Positions 1 to 6,979 of a stretch of 11,555 nt of DNA are shown one piece after another. A model generated the notes under the pieces. That model was not told the DNA's origin. It saw nothing but the letters and a program-made list of their open reading frames with translations, and did no database searches. A program made the position numbers and the translations under genes. Origin of the DNA: Chloroflexota bacterium. GTDB lineage: Bacteria > Chloroflexota > Limnocylindria > Limnocylindrales > CSP1-4. The stretch spans positions 1 through 11,555 of the forward strand of contig JAJYGO010000344.1 of NCBI GenBank assembly GCA_021785115.1. Reading direction: 5' to 3'. Positions within the stretch are counted from its first letter, which is position 1; each line of letters starts with the position of its first letter.

Positions 1-246
1 GAACGAGAGGGCCGGGTGTCGAGCTGCAGCTTGTCGAAGCTGATCCAGCGTGGGCTCGACGACTTCCAGGCCGAGGGCCGCGCACTTCAGCTCGTCGAGG
101 CTGTCCACCTCGGCGAGCACAGGTGTTGGGATGACGACGCGCGCCACGTGTTGAGCGATGAGCGCCAGGACCGCCTCGTTCGCGTCCGCGATGTCGATGA
201 GCACACTCGCGTCAGCGATGAGCGCGAGCCGAGGCGTCCCCTCCAT
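1..246 (-). CDS. PIN-domain protein, probable toxin nuclease (C-terminus outside window)
   Basis: Reading leftward from an ATG at 246, 82 codons stay open to the window edge. The N-terminus has the PIN-domain opening LIADASVLIDIA, with the first metal-binding acid at D12. A second strand, VVIPTPVLAEVDSL, places a conserved acid at E46. PIN domains are metal-dependent RNases, often the toxin of toxin-antitoxin pairs. The ATG lies three bases after the stop of the upstream HTH-peptidase gene, so the two are almost certainly co-transcribed. PIN proteins are usually 120-150 residues, so roughly the last third and the remaining acidic residues are not visible. Its targets cannot be judged from the sequence. 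Confidence 0.72.
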   Translation of the reverse strand, partial: MEGTPRLALIADASVLIDIADANEAVLALIAQHVARVVIPTPVLAEVDSLDELKCAALGLEVVEPTLDQLRQAAARHPALSF

Positions 247-249
247 CGG

Positions 250-1395
250 CTACGCCCAGGATTGGTGCAGATCGCGCATCCTTCGGAGTTCGAGACCGAG
301 GATCTCGGCCGCGCGGCTGAGCGAGATTCTGTGTTCGTCGAGCGCCCTTCGAATGAGGCGCATCCGGCGGTCGGGATCGAAGTCGCTCGGGGCGAGTTCG
401 AACGGCTCGCGGCCACGCAGCGGCTCGGGAGCCGCGGTTCCACGCGCGGCCGGGGAAAGGGGATCAGGCTCGTCGGTTCGGGTCAGCGATCGACCCAATC
501 GGACCTTCGCCTGTGCCATGAAGCGTCGCCAGACATCCTTGATCCCGCGCTCGTCGAGGCGGTGGAGCACGGTCCTGTAGCTCACACGGAAGATCCGCTT
601 GACTTTCATGACGGCGTCGAACAGGGAAAGGCCCAGCACCTCCTGCCACTCCTTGGCAAACCGAGGCTCGGGCATCAGGAGATACGCGGCGAAGACGTCC
701 GCCTCCCGTTCGGCGTCGACGTCCTCAGCGACCTCGTCAGGGTTGAACTCGTCACGGTGGAGGAGCAGATGGCCGAGCTCGTGGGCAGCGGTGAAGATCT
801 GTCGTTCGACGCTGATGCGATCCCAGCTGTTGACGACGATTGCCGGCCCGGAGCCATCCTGCGCAACTGACAGCCCAAAGAAACCCTCTGAGGCGATCTC
901 AAGCCACAGGACCTTGACCCCTACCTTGTCTTCCAGAAGCCCGCTGATGTCGAAGATCGGGTCATCCCTGAGGTCCAGCGCGTCCCGAACAAGCTCGGCC
1001 GCCTTGCGCGCACGATCCTTGCCCTCAGGAGCGCGGAAATCCGCGAAGAGGTAGGGCCGCGCCTCGTCCACAAGACGTTCAAGTGACGCGTAGTCGTCGA
1101 GCTCGCGACCAACATCGTGCAGGATCCGCGGCCGATCCTTCAACCGGAGCTTCGACCGAAACCTCGCCCGCGGGGGCAGCGGAGCGGGGCGCAGGAGGTC
1201 ACCCGGTGACACTCCGAGCGCCTTGGCGAGAGCGACAAGGGTCGAGGCCCTAGGCTCGCTCAGCCCAGCCTCGAGGTTCCGATACGCAGCTCGGGACAAG
1301 CCGGCTGCTTCCGCCGCTGCCTCCTGAGTGAGGCCCCGCATCCCCCGCAGCCGCTGAAGGTTCGCGCCGATGTCCGCGGTCGGCGAAATCGCCAT
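250..1395 (-). CDS. XRE-family HTH regulator fused to ImmA/IrrE zinc metallopeptidase
   Basis: This 381-residue protein has an N-terminal XRE helix-turn-helix at about residues 10-66. A linker leads to an ImmA/IrrE (DUF955) peptidase domain at about 130-250. Zinc ligands are visible in HELGH (205-209) and in the following E-R-E-A-D helix (229-233) that runs into AAYLLMP. The last 40 residues (RRALDEHRISLSRAAEILGL and onward) look like a second small helix-turn-helix. ImmA/IrrE proteins cleave or antagonise repressors; fused to an HTH they usually act as self-regulating antitoxins or stress-responsive regulators. The ATG at 1395 is preceded by a strong GGGAGG. The gene has its own promoter at 1425-1453, is divergent from the CBASS operon and leads directly into the PIN gene. 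The domain call is secure. Whether it is the PIN antitoxin, the CBASS regulator or both is inference. Confidence 0.9.
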   Translation of the reverse strand: MAISPTADIGANLQRLRGMRGLTQEAAAEAAGLSRAAYRNLEAGLSEPRASTLVALAKALGVSPGDLLRPAPLPPRARFRSKLRLKDRPRILHDVGRELDDYASLERLVDEARPYLFADFRAPEGKDRARKAAELVRDALDLRDDPIFDISGLLEDKVGVKVLWLEIASEGFFGLSVAQDGSGPAIVVNSWDRISVERQIFTAAHELGHLLLHRDEFNPDEVAEDVDAEREADVFAAYLLMPEPRFAKEWQEVLGLSLFDAVMKVKRIFRVSYRTVLHRLDERGIKDVWRRFMAQAKVRLGRSLTRTDEPDPLSPAARGTAAPEPLRGREPFELAPSDFDPDRRMRLIRRALDEHRISLSRAAEILGLELRRMRDLHQSWA

Positions 1396-1424
1396 AGGTC
1401 CGCCTCCCTGCTGAATACGCTGCT

Positions 1425-1453
1425 AAGCTAGTCTATTTGACAGCCTCCGTCAA
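1425..1453 (-). promoter_or_regulatory. Predicted promoter of the HTH-peptidase/PIN operon
   Basis: Read leftward, the -35 box TTGACG (1453-1448) is separated by exactly 17 bases from the -10 box TAGCTT (1430-1425). The ATG of the HTH-peptidase follows about 30 bases later, with GGGAGG in the short leader. The spacing and near-consensus -35 make this a good sigma-70-type promoter. It has not been tested. Confidence 0.6.
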
Positions 1454-1462
1454 GTTGGCTAG
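1428..1462. promoter_or_regulatory. Symmetric dyad covering both divergent promoters (candidate operator)
   Basis: The arrangement CTAG-N5-TTGAC-N7-GTCAA-N5-CTAG is exactly symmetric about position 1445, with all four blocks matching across the dyad. It contains both -35 boxes and touches both -10 boxes. A dimeric repressor bound here would shut both directions at once. Part of the symmetry is expected because two promoters are placed back to back. The outer CTAG blocks and identical gaps go beyond that. Confidence 0.5.
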
Positions 1463-1465
1463 TGT
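1437..1465 (+). promoter_or_regulatory. Predicted promoter of the CBASS operon
   Basis: Read rightward, a perfect consensus -35 box TTGACA (1437-1442) is followed after 17 bases by TAGTGT (1460-1465). Transcription would start near 1472, leaving a leader of about 270 nt before the Cap4-like start at 1742. No other comparably good promoter was seen before the following operon genes. Confidence 0.6.
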
Positions 1466-1547
1466 GTGTGGCCCAACAGGCTTCGGCTCCGCGAACCAAA
1501 GGACGCGCAATCGCCTCGTGTCACTCAAGCTGTCACAGCCCTGGACG

Positions 1548-1745
1548 ATGATCTCACCCATGGGCCAGATTGGGACCCACCCCGACATCCGGGGCTCGGT
1601 CGCGGGCGCGGTCGAACTTGCCTGGAAAAGCGCAATGTCGGAACCCGTGAGGCAGTTTCACGGCTCGGGGAGCGTGTGCGCGCCCCGCCCGCCAACGCCC
1701 GCCCGACCTCTTTGCGTCGGCGGCGTGGAGGGCTTGATGGCGTGA
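1548..1745 (+). CDS. Possible small leader ORF upstream of cap4 (unrecognised)
   Basis: This frame is open through the leader and ends with TGA at 1743-1745. It overlaps the GTG start of the Cap4-like gene in a GTGA arrangement typical of translational coupling. Hand counting 91 codons from 1470 gave about 80% G+C at third positions, 63% at first and 60% at second. That is the order expected of real coding sequence in a high-GC genome. The start given is the first ATG after the predicted transcription start, and no convincing ribosome site supports it. The predicted peptide (about 65 residues, GQIGTHPDIRGSVAGAVELA in the middle, Pro/Arg-rich at the end) matches nothing I recognise. It could be a leader peptide, the end of a displaced gene or chance. 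Confidence 0.22.
   Translation: MISPMGQIGTHPDIRGSVAGAVELAWKSAMSEPVRQFHGSGSVCAPRPPTPARPLCVGGVEGLMA
1727..1732 (+). promoter_or_regulatory. Shine-Dalgarno GGAGGG fixing the cap4 GTG start
   Basis: GGAGGG sits nine bases upstream of the GTG at 1742. It decides between this start and upstream in-frame codons, whose translation is arginine-rich and lacks coding-type base periodicity. Confidence 0.6.
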
Positions 1746-3250
1746 CCGGCGGCGTGCCCCCGATTCTCCTGGGCGAGGACTACCAGCATCGCTTCTTCTG
1801 GATCTATGCCGCGCGTCTCTACTGGGACGACGAGCCGGCGGAGGTCGTGTACCTCGAGCACCCGATCATCAAGGCTTTCGACGACGTCGTCGCCCGCCAT
1901 CGCGTGGCGCTCTACAGCTGGGACAACAGGTCGGTCGAGATCGACCACTTCCAACTCAAGTACCACGTCGACAACCGGGAGACGATCCAGGCGCTCGATC
2001 TCGCCGATCCCGCGTTCATCGGGGCTACGCGGTACTCGCTGCTCGAGCGCGCCTATGCAGCCACGGAGAGCGGTGACATCCCGGCGCGGCTGACGCTCGT
2101 GACCGCGTGGCGGATCGACCAGACCGACATCCTCCGGAAGCTCGTCACCAACTTCGACGGATCGATCGTTGTCGACCGGCTGTTCGACGGCAAGTCAAGC
2201 TCGGATGCGGCGATCGCCCGCGAGACTTGGCGCAATCGACTGGGCGGGGTCAGCGACGAGGACCTCGCGCGTGTCCTTCGCCACTTGCGAATCTGGGACG
2301 GCTACTCGATGCGCGCGCTGGCCGCCGAGCTCGCCTGGGCGCTCGATCGCGCCGGGCTCGTGCCACCTCCGGAATCGCAGTTGGATGATCGGTACGTCGC
2401 GACCGCCCGACGGTTCATCGAAGGCAAGATGACCGAGCATCGCGCGGAGACGCTTCGGCCGATCCTCGAGAACGCAGGCCTCTGGCGCGGCCGAAGGGGT
2501 CGCACGGCTTCTGACCCGCGGGATGTCGCCATCCGGAGCTTCGCACGGTCGGCCATCGACCTTCATGATCACGCCGCCACCCTGGATCTCGTGCCGGCAT
2601 TCCGCGGCCGCTACAAGGCCGCCGAGGTCGACTGGGATCGTGATCTCGCCCCCCGGATTCGTGACTTCCTCGACGCGCGAATCACCGACCACGGCAAGTT
2701 CGACCTCTACTTGGACACGCACCTCTCGATCGCCTACCTCGCGGGTTACCTGCTGGGCAAGACCGACGCGGACGTCGCCCCCGTGCAGCGCGAGGCGCGC
2801 GCGGTCTGGCGGGCGTCCGGGATCGAGGTGTCGGGCGAGCTGTGGACCATCCGTGAGGAGCAGATCGGCGACGGGCCGGGGCTGGCGGTCGCGGTCGAGG
2901 TCACGAGGCCGACCGCCGAGGACGCGCGGATCTATGCGGCCAAGGAAGCGCCCGGGATCGGCCGGATGCTCGTGCTGACGATCAAGAGCGGAACGGGGCC
3001 GACCTCGGTCCTGGGTGCCGACCACGCTCGCGCGCTCGCACGCGACCTCGCGCGGATCGTCGACGAACGACGCACGCCGGACGAGCGAACGTGCCCTGTC
3101 CACCTGTTCGCGTCGGTGCCGGTGGCGCTCGCGTTCCTTATCGGGCGTGAGGGGCGCGCCTTCGGCCGCTCGATCGCTTACGAGTTCGACTTCGACACCC
3201 GTACGCCCGGCGGCTACACGCCGGCATTCCACACGCCGCTCCAGGCCTGA
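1742..3250 (+). CDS. cap4: Cap4-like CBASS effector: N-terminal DNA endonuclease, C-terminal SAVED domain
   Basis: With the GTG start this is a 502-residue protein, normal for Cap4. The N-terminal part begins GEDYQHRFFWIYAARLYW and carries the restriction-like pattern FDDVV (46-50) then DHFQLKYH (68-75). This is the D...QxK core of the DUF4297/Cap4 nuclease group. The middle is helical. About residues 350-495 look like a SAVED domain, ending in VHLFASVPVALAFLIGREG and then IAYEFDFDTRTPGGYTPAF. In characterised Cap4 proteins, SAVED binds a cyclic oligonucleotide, usually a trinucleotide, and assembly activates indiscriminate double-stranded DNA cleavage that kills the infected cell. The gene is the first recognisable one of a four-gene operon, 15 bp before the CD-NTase. 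Domain assignment is from motif recognition; the signal molecule is not readable from sequence. Confidence 0.88.
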   Translation: MTGGVPPILLGEDYQHRFFWIYAARLYWDDEPAEVVYLEHPIIKAFDDVVARHRVALYSWDNRSVEIDHFQLKYHVDNRETIQALDLADPAFIGATRYSLLERAYAATESGDIPARLTLVTAWRIDQTDILRKLVTNFDGSIVVDRLFDGKSSSDAAIARETWRNRLGGVSDEDLARVLRHLRIWDGYSMRALAAELAWALDRAGLVPPPESQLDDRYVATARRFIEGKMTEHRAETLRPILENAGLWRGRRGRTASDPRDVAIRSFARSAIDLHDHAATLDLVPAFRGRYKAAEVDWDRDLAPRIRDFLDARITDHGKFDLYLDTHLSIAYLAGYLLGKTDADVAPVQREARAVWRASGIEVSGELWTIREEQIGDGPGLAVAVEVTRPTAEDARIYAAKEAPGIGRMLVLTIKSGTGPTSVLGADHARALARDLARIVDERRTPDERTCPVHLFASVPVALAFLIGREGRAFGRSIAYEFDFDTRTPGGYTPAFHTPLQA

Positions 3251-3265
3251 AAGGGGGCCACCTCG

Positions 3266-4357
3266 ATGACTACCGCCACGACCGCGTTCGACGGCTTCCT
3301 TGCCAACATCCGGTTGCCGAAGAAGCTCTCTGACCAGTGTCAGGAGGAGCACACCAGGCTGAGAGCGCTCCTGCTCGCCGACGAGGGCCTCAAGGAGAGG
3401 ATCGTCTCGACGTTCCTCCAGGGCTCGTACCGCCGGGACACGAGCACCAAACCAAACGGCGAGGACACGCACGCCGACGTCGACGTCGTCGCCGTGACCA
3501 CGCTCGACCCGACTGTCTGGACGCCCGACCGGGTCGTCGCCCTGTTCACACCGTTCCTCGATCGCCACTACAAGGGCGAGTGGGAGCGCCAGGACCGGGC
3601 GATCAAGATCAGCCCCGAGGGCAAGGACATCACCCTCGACCTCGTGGTCACGGCGGCGCCGTCGAAGATCCAGCAGGAGTTCTTCGAGTCGATCGATCCG
3701 ATGTTCAAGGCAGCTCGGACCGGTCAGCCCGCGCTCCGTGCGGTGGACCTCCGGGAAGCCTTCGACCGGATCGCCAAGGGCGCCCGGCTCGAGGAGTGGC
3801 AGCGCGACCCGCTCCTGATCCCGTCACGCGACCTGCGCACCTGGATCCGGACCCACCCGCTCGAGCAAGTCCGCTGGACGCAGGAGAAGAACGACGCCAC
3901 CCACGGGCTCTACATCAACGTGGTTCGCGCCATCAAGTGGTGGCGCAAGCAGAACCCCGACGGCAAGTACCCGAAGGGCTACCCGCTCGAGCATCTGGTC
4001 GGCGACACGTGCCCCGACGGGGTCGAGTCCATTGCCGAAGGCGTGACGCGGGCGCTGGAGAAGATCCGCGACGCGTACCGGATCCACGCACAGATGGGAA
4101 TCGTGCCTGAGCTCCCGGACCGCGGCGTGCCCGAGAACAACGTCTTCAAGAAGGTCACCGCCGACCAGTTCGCCACCTTCTGGCGCCTGGCGGCGACCGC
4201 GGCCGATTCGGCGCGCGCCGCGCTGGACGCGGAGACGAACGCCGAGAGTGTCGCGCGCTGGCGCGACCTCTTCGGCGACGAGTTCCCGAAGCCCGAGAAG
4301 CCGTTCATGCCGCCCACCGACGCCGCGAAGGTCACGTCGAGTGGCCGCTTCGGCTGA
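3266..4357 (+). CDS. CBASS CD-NTase (cGAS/DncV-like nucleotidyltransferase)
   Basis: This 363-residue enzyme would make the cyclic oligonucleotide second messenger from NTPs. The polymerase-beta-type active site is intact: LQGSYRRDT (G53-S54), HADVDVV (D71 and D73) and ITLDLVV (D125). The length fits CD-NTases, including the C-terminal helical domain with the usual WIRTHP and AIKWWR stretches. The last residues, SSGRFG, form a short polar tail ending in glycine. That is the kind of C-terminus the partner Cap2 joins to other molecules in type II CBASS. The ATG has AGGGGG eight bases upstream and follows the Cap4-like stop by 15 bp. The Cap4-like partner suggests clade D and a cyclic trinucleotide product, but clade and product are inferred only. 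Confidence 0.92.
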   Translation: MTTATTAFDGFLANIRLPKKLSDQCQEEHTRLRALLLADEGLKERIVSTFLQGSYRRDTSTKPNGEDTHADVDVVAVTTLDPTVWTPDRVVALFTPFLDRHYKGEWERQDRAIKISPEGKDITLDLVVTAAPSKIQQEFFESIDPMFKAARTGQPALRAVDLREAFDRIAKGARLEEWQRDPLLIPSRDLRTWIRTHPLEQVRWTQEKNDATHGLYINVVRAIKWWRKQNPDGKYPKGYPLEHLVGDTCPDGVESIAEGVTRALEKIRDAYRIHAQMGIVPELPDRGVPENNVFKKVTADQFATFWRLAATAADSARAALDAETNAESVARWRDLFGDEFPKPEKPFMPPTDAAKVTSSGRFG

Positions 4358-6176
4358 GCTGCCTGCGGAGCTCGACGAGGGCCGCCGGGCGATCGAGGAT
4401 CTCAACCAGGAGGTCGTTTCTGTCGGGCCGTGGCAGCCGTCAGCGCGCCCCGGGCTGGGAGCGTGGCAGCTCGAGCTTGTCCTTCGGCCCAAGGACCTCG
4501 GGACGGCGGTCCCGATCCCGCCGGCGACCCACTGGTTCGTGTTCGCCGACGAGGCCTACCCCCGCGGCCGGATCCAGCTCTTCCCCGCCAAGGTCGGCGG
4601 GATCGAGGACACCTTCCCGCACCAGGAGGTCAACACTCCCGGCGACGCCGACGTCCCGTGGCGTACCGGGATGCTGTGCCTGGTGCACACGATCGCCGGC
4701 CACGACCTCGCCGCCGCCCGCTACGACCCAGTCACGCCCTACGAGCGGCTGGCCTGGCACGTGTGGCGGACGCTCGAATGGCTGCGGGGGGCGTCGCGGG
4801 GCGAGCTGATTAAGCGCGGCGAGCCGTTCGAGCTGCCGGTCTTCGGGCGTCGCAATGCCGATGGCCCGATCGTCGCGTTCCGCGAGGGCGCCGACTCGGT
4901 GCGGGCGTGGGGCGCCGTCCGCGAGCGGGGCGGCCTCGCCGAGTTCGCGGTCATCCTCGACGGCGCGACCAGGCGGCTGCTGGCGGTTCGCGCCTTCCAG
5001 GACGGCGCGGGCCGCCAGCTGGTCCGGGTGCCATGGGGCCGGCACATCGCGGAAGCGGCCGACACTCAGCTCGGCGCGTGGTTTCGCTTCGACGCGATGC
5101 CCCTCGAGCCCCACTGGCGGGCCCCCGCCACCTGGCAGGAGCTGAACGCGCACGCCCGCAGGGAGGGGTTCGATGCCCTCGAGATCGTGAGCGCCGCGGC
5201 CGGCCGGATCCGCGATGGCCGGACCCACCTCGTCCTCGTCGGCTTCCCGATCCCGGCCACGATGGGCGCAGAACCATGCGAGCACACCTGGGAGGCGTTC
5301 GAGCTCCCGGCACTCACGCGACAGCGCGCGAAGGCCGCCTTCAACGGCTTTCGCCCCGCCAAGGGTCAGCTCATGGCCGACCGGGTCATCGGGCCGCTGG
5401 CCCACGGCGCAACCCTCGACTGGGTCCGCTCGGAGAACTGGCACCCCGACCACCTCGCGGCGCGGGGACAACTCGGCCCGGAGCTGCGCGACTTGAAGAC
5501 GGTCGTGCTCGGGGCAGGTGCACTCGGCTCGGTGCTGGCGGAGACGCTCGTCCGCGCTGGCGTCACGGACCTGACGGTGGTCGACGGCGACGTGCTCGGC
5601 GCGGGCAACCTCTCGCGGCACACCCTTTCGATGTGCGAGATCGATGCGCCGAAGGCGTCGGCGGTGGCGGCGCGGCTCAACCTGCTCGGGCCGAACGCGA
5701 CGGTCCGCGGGATCGACAGTCGATTCCCGAGGCTGGACTCAGCCGACCTGGAGCACGTCGCGGCTGCCGGCCTAGTCATCGATACCACAGGCTCGGACGC
5801 CGCGATCGCAGGCCTCAGCGAAGCCGCAGGGCGTGAGGAGGCGACGCTTATGTCCCTCTCGCTCTCGTACGGGGCGCAGAGGCTCTACGCGTTCACGGCG
5901 CGGGGACCCCGGTTTCCCGTGGAGGAATTCCGTGCCGCAATCGAGCCCTGGGCCACGGCCGATCGCCGGAACCCTGATGAGTTCCCGTGGGAGGGTGTCG
6001 GATGCTGGAGTTCCGTGTTCCCGGCACGCCACGACCACATCGTTCAGTTGGCAGCAACCGCGGTCGGCCAACTCGAGGAGGCCATGCGCAATGCTGGCGG
6101 CGCGCCGCGCCTCGTAGTCTGGCAGCGGACTACGGACGGCGGCATCAGGGCGGTGTGCGACCCTGTCGCCACATGA
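4341..6176 (+). CDS. cap2: Cap2-like E2-E1 fusion, ubiquitin-type conjugating enzyme of CBASS
   Basis: The GTG start at 4341 has GAAGG nine bases upstream and overlaps the CD-NTase end by 17 nt, giving 611 residues, the usual Cap2 size. Residues about 15-150 form an E2-like domain with TFPHQEVNTPG followed by WRTGMLCLV, where C113 is the expected catalytic cysteine. After a linker domain, a ThiF/E1 adenylation domain starts near 385. It has the nucleotide loop GAGALGS (391-397), D415/D417, N423, R426 and K438. C555 in GVGCWSSVF is the likely E1 cysteine. In known type II systems Cap2 adenylates the CD-NTase C-terminus, passes it through both cysteines and ligates it to targets, raising signal synthesis. 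All key residues are present, so it should be active. An upstream in-frame ATG at 4248 would lie deep inside the CD-NTase and is rejected. Confidence 0.92.
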   Translation: MAASAELPAELDEGRRAIEDLNQEVVSVGPWQPSARPGLGAWQLELVLRPKDLGTAVPIPPATHWFVFADEAYPRGRIQLFPAKVGGIEDTFPHQEVNTPGDADVPWRTGMLCLVHTIAGHDLAAARYDPVTPYERLAWHVWRTLEWLRGASRGELIKRGEPFELPVFGRRNADGPIVAFREGADSVRAWGAVRERGGLAEFAVILDGATRRLLAVRAFQDGAGRQLVRVPWGRHIAEAADTQLGAWFRFDAMPLEPHWRAPATWQELNAHARREGFDALEIVSAAAGRIRDGRTHLVLVGFPIPATMGAEPCEHTWEAFELPALTRQRAKAAFNGFRPAKGQLMADRVIGPLAHGATLDWVRSENWHPDHLAARGQLGPELRDLKTVVLGAGALGSVLAETLVRAGVTDLTVVDGDVLGAGNLSRHTLSMCEIDAPKASAVAARLNLLGPNATVRGIDSRFPRLDSADLEHVAAAGLVIDTTGSDAAIAGLSEAAGREEATLMSLSLSYGAQRLYAFTARGPRFPVEEFRAAIEPWATADRRNPDEFPWEGVGCWSSVFPARHDHIVQLAATAVGQLEEAMRNAGGAPRLVVWQRTTDGGIRAVCDPVAT

Positions 6177-6979
6177 ACCGGACCTTCGTCGCCGCCGATG
6201 GGTCGGTGGCCGTCGAGATCGAGGACAGCGCGTCCGATACCATGCTCGGCGCGGTCCGTCGTGCAGGGCTGCAGGAGACGGGCGGGATCCTCATCGGCCG
6301 CTACGCCCCGTTCGGGGACCGCGTGATCGTCGCGGAGGCGACCCTGGCGCCGCCGGATTCGACGGCTTCTCCAACCGCGTTCACTCGAGGGGTCGTGGGA
6401 CTGACACATCGGCTGCGGCTGGCCTGGACGCGCGGCGTCTACTACGTCGGCGAGTGGCACAGCCACCCGCGCGGACTCGCCGAACCGAGCATGCAGGATC
6501 TGGCCCAGATCGTCGCGTTCGCCCGTGATCCGGCCTACCGGTGCACGCATCCGGTCCTGGTCATCGTCGGCGGCGACCTGATCACAAAACCCAGGACGAC
6601 GGTACACGCCGTCCTCGCCCACGCCGTGGTGGCGTGCCTTCCAATGGACGGCACGACCGAGAGGGCGGCAACCAGCGGCGACGGCCACCGGGCTGCCCCA
6701 TGCGCAGGGAATGATCGGCAGCCGTTTGCCGCCTCGCTACCGCCGGCTCGCCCCGGTGAGCCGATCCGCGGGCGACGCCACAGCGTGCCGCGTGACGAGG
6801 TCGACATCGGCGAGAGCGACGTAGCGCTTGACCATGTCCAGCGACGAGTGGCCGAGGATCCGCTGGAGGCTGAACACATCGCCCCCGTTGACGAGGTAGC
6901 TCCGGGCGAAGGTGTGGCGGAGCGAGTGCGGGCTGAGCCGGCCCGTCACGCCGACCCTGGTCTTGAGCCGCCGGAGTAG
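6173..6979 (+). CDS. cap3: Cap3-like JAB/JAMM isopeptidase with abnormal C-terminal extension
   Basis: The ATG overlaps the Cap2-like stop (ATGA), so translation is coupled. Residues 1 to about 160 form a JAMM metalloprotease: E35 in ETGGILIG, then GEWHSHP with H96 and H98, S106 and D109 in EPSMQDL, and the strand VLVIVGG at 128-134. These are the full zinc and catalytic residues. Cap3 removes the CD-NTase from conjugates and so opposes Cap2. Family members end near 155-170 residues, whereas this frame runs to 268. The last ~108 residues are Pro/Arg/Glu-rich, unlike any JAB tail, and from 6737 they are simply the antisense of the integrase gene. The original stop was probably lost or displaced, perhaps when the integrase segment joined. 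The catalytic domain looks complete, so activity is likely kept. Confidence 0.85.
   Translation: MNRTFVAADGSVAVEIEDSASDTMLGAVRRAGLQETGGILIGRYAPFGDRVIVAEATLAPPDSTASPTAFTRGVVGLTHRLRLAWTRGVYYVGEWHSHPRGLAEPSMQDLAQIVAFARDPAYRCTHPVLVIVGGDLITKPRTTVHAVLAHAVVACLPMDGTTERAATSGDGHRAAPCAGNDRQPFAASLPPARPGEPIRGRRHSVPRDEVDIGESDVALDHVQRRVAEDPLEAEHIAPVDEVAPGEGVAERVRAEPARHADPGLEPPE

Noticed and set aside
1466..1741. Upstream extension of the Cap4-like protein to an ATG at 1466
   Set aside because: In this frame third positions have the lowest G+C (about 60%), the peptide is arginine-rich and unlike Cap4, and a good ribosome site supports GTG 1742.
2195..3568. Long minus-strand frame (457 codons) opposite cap4 and the CD-NTase
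   Set aside because: Antisense shadow: the plus-strand proteins have clear conserved motifs, while this one is Arg/Asp/Gly-rich with none.
4248..4340. Upstream extension of the Cap2-like protein to ATG 4248
   Set aside because: It would overlap the CD-NTase by 110 bases with a low-complexity Ser/Arg peptide; GTG 4341 has a better-spaced ribosome site and gives the normal N-terminus.
4440..5621. Long minus-strand frame (393 codons) opposite the Cap2-like gene
   Set aside because: Antisense shadow in high-GC sequence without recognisable motifs.
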